A stretch of DNA of 36,544 nucleotides from Acidobacteriota bacterium (GTDB lineage Bacteria; Acidobacteriota; Thermoanaerobaculia; Thermoanaerobaculales; Sulfomarinibacteraceae): the NCBI GenBank assembly GCA_024641545.1, contig JAHECW010000035.1:1-36544 (forward strand), given 5' to 3'. The position numbers were made by a program, and so were the translations under genes. This document shows, one piece after another, positions 32,599 through 36,544 of this stretch. The notes under the pieces are model-generated. The model was given only the letters and a program-made list of their open reading frames with translations. It was not told the DNA's origin and ran no database searches. Positions within the stretch are counted from its first letter, which is position 1. Each line of letters begins with the position of its first letter.

Positions 32599-34305
32599 AT
32601 GAAACCTGTCGACTCAACCCACAGACCGAGCCGGCGCGAGCTCTTTGACCGCGCCCGCAACCACACGGCACGAGCGCTCGGACCAGCCCCCGCGGCACCG
32701 ACAAGACACCACATCGCAGGACGTGTCACCCACATGCGTGATACGGGCAGACCGCGCGGCGGCGCCTCGCCGAAAACGCTCCCGACACCCCCGCCGGCAG
32801 CGATCATCGCTCTCACCCGACTCGGGTTCGGACCCCGCCCCGGTGATGTCGCCACGTTCAACGGCCTGGCCGGCAACGATCCGCAGCGGCTGCAGATCTG
32901 GGTCGATCAACAGCTCGACCCGGCGAGCATCAACGACGGCGACTGCGATGCCAGGATCACGGCGTCGGGTTTCACCACCCTCAACAAGTCTCTCGCCCAG
33001 CTCTGGCAGGACCACGTAACGTCGAACCCTCCGTGGAGCGTACGGCTTCAGCCCTATTACGAAGTCGAACGCGCCACGCTGCTGCGGGCGGCGTGGAGCA
33101 GACGTCAGCTCCTCGAAGTCCTCACCGACTTCTGGCACAACCACTTCAACGTCTACGGCCCGGACTCGTGGGCCGCGCCGGTCTGGTCGCACTGGGACCG
33201 AGCGGTCATCCGGGGGAACGCCCTCGGCAACTTCCGCAACATGCTCGGCCAGGTGGCGCAGCACCCCGCCATGCTCTACTACCTCGACAACTACACGTCA
33301 ACGAATGCCGGCCCCAATGAGAACTGGGCGCGCGAACTCTTCGAACTCCAAACTCTCGGCACCGACCATTACATGGGGGTGATGCAGCAGAGCCAGGTCC
33401 CGCCGGGTCCCGGCGGTGTGCCCATCGCCTATGTCGATGACGACGTCTTTGAAGCCACCAGGTGTTTCACCGGCTGGACCTTCGATTTCGACACCGGGCT
33501 CTTTGCATACCGGTCCGACTGGCACGATGTCTTCCAGAAAACCGTCCTCGGCACCTATATCGACGACCACCAGCCCGCGCTCTTTGACGGCAACACGGTG
33601 CTCGATGTGGTCGCCGCGCACCCCGGCACCGCACGTCACATCTCGACCAAGCTCGTCCGCCGCCTCATCGGCGACAATCCCGACCCGGCGGTCATCGACG
33701 CCGCCGCGGCGGTTTTCGAGGCCGAGGCAGCAGCCCCGGATCAGCTGGCCCAGGTCGTTCGCACGATCGTTCTTCACCCCTCGTTCCTCATGACCTGGGG
33801 AGACAAGATCAAGCGTCCCCTCGAAATCGTATCGAGTGCGATCCGGGCCGCCGACGGCAGGTTCAGCTATGCCGTCGACGACGGCGACACCGGGACATTG
33901 CTGTGGCGCTACGACCAGGCGGGACAGCCGCTCTTCGCCTGGCGGGCGCCCAACGGTTTTCCGGATCACAAGGATGATTGGCAGAGTGCGACCCCGCGGG
34001 TGATGGCCTGGCGTCTCGTGAACTGGCTCATCGATGTCCGCGACCCCGGCAACATCCATCGACTCAACGTTCTCGGCCAGACCCCCGCCGCGACCAGAAC
34101 CGCCAACGAGCTCGCGGACTTCTGGATCAACCGGATTCTCGGCAGGCCCATGCCGGCCGTCGAGCGCCACGAGATCGTGGAGTTCATGGCCCAGGGTCAC
34201 AACCCCGATTTCGCTCTCCCCCTCGACTCGGACGCCGACACCCGGGACCGGCTCCGGTCCATGGTCGGTCTGATCTTCATGTCCCCGTCGTTCCTCTGGA
34301 GGTAG
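32599..34305 (+). CDS. DUF1800 domain protein
   Basis: DUF1800 proteins are large, function-unknown exported proteins almost always next to a DUF1501 gene. The 568-residue product shows family words PAAIIALTRLGFGPRPGDVA, LLEVLTDFWHNHFNVY, WDRAVIRGNALGNFRNMLGQ, NENWARELFELQTLG, FTGWTFD and HISTKLVRRLIGDNPDP. The N-terminal 70 residues are Arg/Pro/Thr-rich without a clear signal peptide, though SRRELF faintly recalls a twin-arginine motif; an ATG at residue 46 (32734) is an alternative. GGAGGGG stands about 4 bases before the ATG. It ends 2 bases before the DUF1501 start and is surely cotranscribed. Confidence 0.9.
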   Translation: MKPVDSTHRPSRRELFDRARNHTARALGPAPAAPTRHHIAGRVTHMRDTGRPRGGASPKTLPTPPPAAIIALTRLGFGPRPGDVATFNGLAGNDPQRLQIWVDQQLDPASINDGDCDARITASGFTTLNKSLAQLWQDHVTSNPPWSVRLQPYYEVERATLLRAAWSRRQLLEVLTDFWHNHFNVYGPDSWAAPVWSHWDRAVIRGNALGNFRNMLGQVAQHPAMLYYLDNYTSTNAGPNENWARELFELQTLGTDHYMGVMQQSQVPPGPGGVPIAYVDDDVFEATRCFTGWTFDFDTGLFAYRSDWHDVFQKTVLGTYIDDHQPALFDGNTVLDVVAAHPGTARHISTKLVRRLIGDNPDPAVIDAAAAVFEAEAAAPDQLAQVVRTIVLHPSFLMTWGDKIKRPLEIVSSAIRAADGRFSYAVDDGDTGTLLWRYDQAGQPLFAWRAPNGFPDHKDDWQSATPRVMAWRLVNWLIDVRDPGNIHRLNVLGQTPAATRTANELADFWINRILGRPMPAVERHEIVEFMAQGHNPDFALPLDSDADTRDRLRSMVGLIFMSPSFLWR

Positions 34306-34307
34306 TC

Positions 34308-35675
34308 ATGAGAAGACCCACACGACGCGGTTTCGTCGCCGGTTGCTCGGCTGCCGTCGCCGGCATGGCCGGTTCCCGTTTCCCTTCCCTGGCCTTTGCC
34401 GATCCCGACGGCAGCATCAACAACGAGGTTCTCGTTGTGGTCTTCCTGCGCGGCGGGATGGACGGGTTCAACATGGTCGTCCCGATCTCGGGCGCCGACC
34501 GCGGCCACTACGAGACCGCCCGCCCGAACCTCGCGGTTCCCGTCAGCGGTTCCGACTCGGCCCTCTCGCTTGACGGAGTGTTCGGATTCCACCGATCGTG
34601 CCAGGCGATCCACGAGCTCTATCAGAGCGGCCACGTCGCGGTTGTCAACGCCACCGGTCTTGATGAGTCGACCCGGAGCCACTTCGACTCCCAGGAGTAC
34701 ATCGAGCGTGGGACCCCGGGGGTCCGGACCACCGCGAGCGGTTGGCTTGCCCGGCACTTTTCCAGCGCCGGCAATCTGCCTCCCGAGATCATCATGCCCT
34801 CGGTCTCGGTCGGAAACCTCCAGGCAACTTCACTGCTGGGAGATCGGGACACCGTCAACATGAGCGATCCCGACTCGTTCAACCTCCAGATCGGCCCATA
34901 TGATTGGCGTGACGCCCAGCGGGTCGCCCTGCGTCACATGTACACCGGTGACACGACCTGGCTCCACGCCTCGGGTCTCCAGGCCCTCAACGCCATGGAT
35001 ATCGTCGAGCTCAACACCAGCGGCAACTACACTCCGAGCAACGGCGCGGTCTATCCCTCGAACTCGTTCGGCGACGGGCTCCAGGTCATCGCCCAGATGA
35101 TCAAGCTCGACCTCGGCCTCCGCGTCGCGACCCTGGATCTCGGCGGATGGGACACCCACGTCAGCCAGGGCGATCATGGCGTCGGGTACTTCGCGGGGGT
35201 CATGAGCACCCTGTCGGAAGGTCTGGCCGCCCTCTACACCGATCTCGACGGCGTCGGCGCCGCCAACTACACCCAGCGGCTGACCATGGTCGTCCAGAGC
35301 GAGTTCGGTCGCCGACTCGGCGAGAACGCCGACAGAGGCACCGACCACGGTCACGGCAACCCCATGATCGTCATCTCGGGGAACGCCATCGGCGGCGTCC
35401 ACGGATCGTGGCCGGGCATCGGTCCCGGGCAGCTCTTCGACAACGCCGATCTCGCGGTGACAACGGACTTCCGCCGGGTCCTGTCCGAGATCCTCATCCG
35501 CCGCATGGGCAACAACCATCTCGGGGTCGTCTTCCCCGGTTACGCCGATTACCAGCCTCTCGGCATCGTCGGCGGCATCGATCTCCCGCCGGACTACAGC
35601 GCGACAGGCGACGGCCTGTTCTCCGACGGCTTCGAGACGGGCGGGACCGGGAGCTGGTCGCTCACCACCCCCTGA
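34308..35675 (+). CDS. DUF1501 domain protein, Tat-exported
   Basis: DUF1501 proteins belong to an alkaline-phosphatase/sulfatase-like superfamily by fold prediction, but their reaction is unknown. The 455-residue product begins with a twin-arginine signal (RRPTRRGFVAGCSAAVAGMA, cleavage near LAFADP). Family words follow: VLVVVFLRGGMDGFNMVVPI, GFHRSCQAIHELYQSGHVAV, NATGLDESTRSHFDSQEYIE, LGGWDTHVSQG, VQSEFGRRLGENADRGTDHG and HGNPMIVISGNAIGGVHGSW. The last 25 residues contain GLFSDGFETGGTGSWS, a tail common at the ends of secreted proteins in some phyla. GGAGG at the end of the DUF1800 gene serves as its ribosome site. Confidence 0.92.
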   Translation: MRRPTRRGFVAGCSAAVAGMAGSRFPSLAFADPDGSINNEVLVVVFLRGGMDGFNMVVPISGADRGHYETARPNLAVPVSGSDSALSLDGVFGFHRSCQAIHELYQSGHVAVVNATGLDESTRSHFDSQEYIERGTPGVRTTASGWLARHFSSAGNLPPEIIMPSVSVGNLQATSLLGDRDTVNMSDPDSFNLQIGPYDWRDAQRVALRHMYTGDTTWLHASGLQALNAMDIVELNTSGNYTPSNGAVYPSNSFGDGLQVIAQMIKLDLGLRVATLDLGGWDTHVSQGDHGVGYFAGVMSTLSEGLAALYTDLDGVGAANYTQRLTMVVQSEFGRRLGENADRGTDHGHGNPMIVISGNAIGGVHGSWPGIGPGQLFDNADLAVTTDFRRVLSEILIRRMGNNHLGVVFPGYADYQPLGIVGGIDLPPDYSATGDGLFSDGFETGGTGSWSLTTP

Positions 35676-35722
35676 CCCCGGATCACCACTGACCATATGA
35701 GCCCCAGGGGCCTCGTGTGGGG

Positions 35723-35728
35723 TATATT
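35723..35728 (+). promoter_or_regulatory. -10 box 6 bases before the barrel-protein start
   Basis: TATATT is followed by CCGTCC and ATG at 35735. No Shine-Dalgarno precedes the ATG. The A of ATG is the predicted first base of the transcript. Confidence 0.6.
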
Positions 35729-35734
35729 CCGTCC

Positions 35735-36433
35735 ATGAAATACACCATCGCCGTCGCCACCGTGATCGCCCTCGCCTCGACCGTCAGCGCGGCCGACGAC
35801 CGCCGTCCGTTGAGCTACACCTACATCGAGGGCGAGTACGCCATCGACAGCTCTATCGAGATCTACGGCGACTCGTCGGACTCGGACAACGCCTTCGCCA
35901 TCGGCGGTTCGTGGCAGATCTCTCGGCACTTCGTGCTTTGGGGCCGGTTCAACTCGACAAGTTACGACCTCCCGGGCTTCGGCGAGCACCTCAACCTCAA
36001 GCTCGGGACCCTCGGCGCGATGTATCGAGTGCCGATCCGCGAGGGTGGCGACTCCCCGCTCGATTTCCTCGTCGGCCTGAGTTTCGAGTACCAGAACACC
36101 GACATCCTCACCCAGCTCGGCGGTGAGAGCTTCAGCGATCCGGGCATCGGATTCGGCGCCGGAATCAAGGCCGGCATCGCCAGGCACTTCGATGTCACCG
36201 CCCTGCTCCGCTACTACGACTACGGTGTGTTCAACGAGGGTTTTCGCAACTACCTCGACGGCCTCTTCTTCGAACTCGGCGCCGAGCTCGGGCTGAGCCG
36301 CCGATTCAGCTTGACCGCAACCTACGTCACCGGCGAAATCGACTACCTGAATCTCCCCGGGCTTTCCCGTCCGGAAGAGGTCGAGGTCGATCGCGACGAA
36401 GTCCGGCTCGGGGTGCGTTTCAACTTCCGGTAG
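35735..36433 (+). CDS. Outer-membrane beta-barrel protein
   Basis: The 232-residue product has a signal peptide (MKYTIAVATVIALASTVSAA, cleavage after SAA) and about ten amphipathic strands with alternating hydrophobic residues, e.g. LSYTYIEGEYAI, AFAIGGSWQISRHFVLWGRF, LNLKLGTLGAMYRV, DFLVGLSFEYQN, GIGFGAGIKAGIARHFDVTA and FSLTATYVTGEIDYL. It ends VRLGVRFNFR, close to but not exactly the aromatic C-terminus of BAM substrates. This is the architecture of OmpW/OmpA-type barrels used as porins or adhesins. The ATG at 35735 is preferred over an upstream GTG because the -10 box lies between them and the signal peptide begins here. The stop codon is immediately followed by a tandem repeat. Confidence 0.8.
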   Translation: MKYTIAVATVIALASTVSAADDRRPLSYTYIEGEYAIDSSIEIYGDSSDSDNAFAIGGSWQISRHFVLWGRFNSTSYDLPGFGEHLNLKLGTLGAMYRVPIREGGDSPLDFLVGLSFEYQNTDILTQLGGESFSDPGIGFGAGIKAGIARHFDVTALLRYYDYGVFNEGFRNYLDGLFFELGAELGLSRRFSLTATYVTGEIDYLNLPGLSRPEEVEVDRDEVRLGVRFNFR

Positions 36434-36544
36434 CGACCGGGGCAGCGACCGGGGCAGCGACCGGGGCAGCGACCGGGGCAGCGACCGGGGCAGCGACCGG
36501 GGCAGCGACCGGGGCAGCGACCGGGGCAGCGACCGGGGCAGCGA
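36433..36544 (+). repeat. Perfect 12-bp tandem repeat, running off the right edge
   Basis: The unit GCGACCGGGGCA is repeated nine full times plus 4 bases without a mismatch, starting at the last base of the TAG stop of the barrel-protein gene. True length is unknown because the window ends inside it. It shares the GCAGCGACCGGGGCAGCG word with GC-rich repeats at about 10485, 14788 and elsewhere, so it is a young expansion of a common theme here. It lies 3' of the gene; a role as terminator or site of slippage is possible. Confidence 0.9.

Noticed and set aside
36433-36544. CRISPR array at right edge
   Set aside because: The repeats are contiguous 12-mers with no spacers, so it is a minisatellite.
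1-36544. tRNA, rRNA or riboswitch genes
   Set aside because: No cloverleaf, rRNA core or known riboswitch motif was recognised by eye on either strand.

Overview
This GC-rich window looks like chromosomal DNA of a Gram-negative bacterium with a lipid A outer membrane (lpxD, skp, bamA, lolD/lolE). The gene mix is a ClpC-type unfoldase inside an envelope operon, a DUF1800/DUF1501 secreted pair, a C-terminal 'DGFE-type' tail, HolC, and long GC-rich intergenic repeats. It suggests Acidobacteriota, possibly Thermoanaerobaculia-like. That placement is inference from gene content and style; no rRNA or tRNA gene was seen.

Layout. From 1 to 10.4 kb, eight minus-strand genes lie head to tail (rluB-like, lysS, lolE, lolD, clpC, bamA, skp/ompH, lpxD; lpxD runs off the left edge). 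Most junctions overlap or nearly touch, so lysS to lpxD reads as one envelope-biogenesis operon. From 10.4 to 15 kb there are two plus-strand genes (a CCA/poly(A) nucleotidyltransferase and a CstA-family transporter) set in large repeat-filled gaps. From 15 to 20 kb come a secreted M19 dipeptidase with holC (minus), murA (plus), an NfuA-type Fe-S carrier (minus) and a small periplasmic protein (plus). From 20 to 24 kb lie proC and rnd (minus), then a radical SAM protein and a methyltransferase (plus). From 24.4 to 30.9 kb is a minus-strand run: secreted beta-helix protein, alpha/beta hydrolase, kbl, STAS protein, diguanylate cyclase and a membrane protein. From 31 to 36.5 kb come a methyltransferase (plus), a GT2 glycosyltransferase (minus), the DUF1800-DUF1501 pair and an outer-membrane barrel protein (plus). 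The window ends inside a 12-bp tandem repeat.

What stands out. (1) The murA product carries Asp where most MurA proteins have the fosfomycin-target Cys. (2) Several single genes have a -10 box, often extended (TGn + TAnnnT), only 6-7 bases before the start codon and no Shine-Dalgarno, which predicts leaderless mRNAs, while operon genes have good GGAGG sites. (3) The intergenic DNA is crowded with structured repeats: a composite element with two conserved hairpins in inverted copies either side of cstA, a 184-bp nested palindrome at the dipeptidase stop codon, a perfect 64-bp palindrome between murA and nfuA, a 46-bp nested hairpin between rnd and the radical SAM gene, and purine/GC-rich short tandem repeats in at least six gaps. 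(4) clpC sits translationally coupled between lolD and bamA. I did not find a defence island, CRISPR array, prophage or transposase. The best candidates for something undescribed are the paired-hairpin repeat family and the leaderless promoter set.
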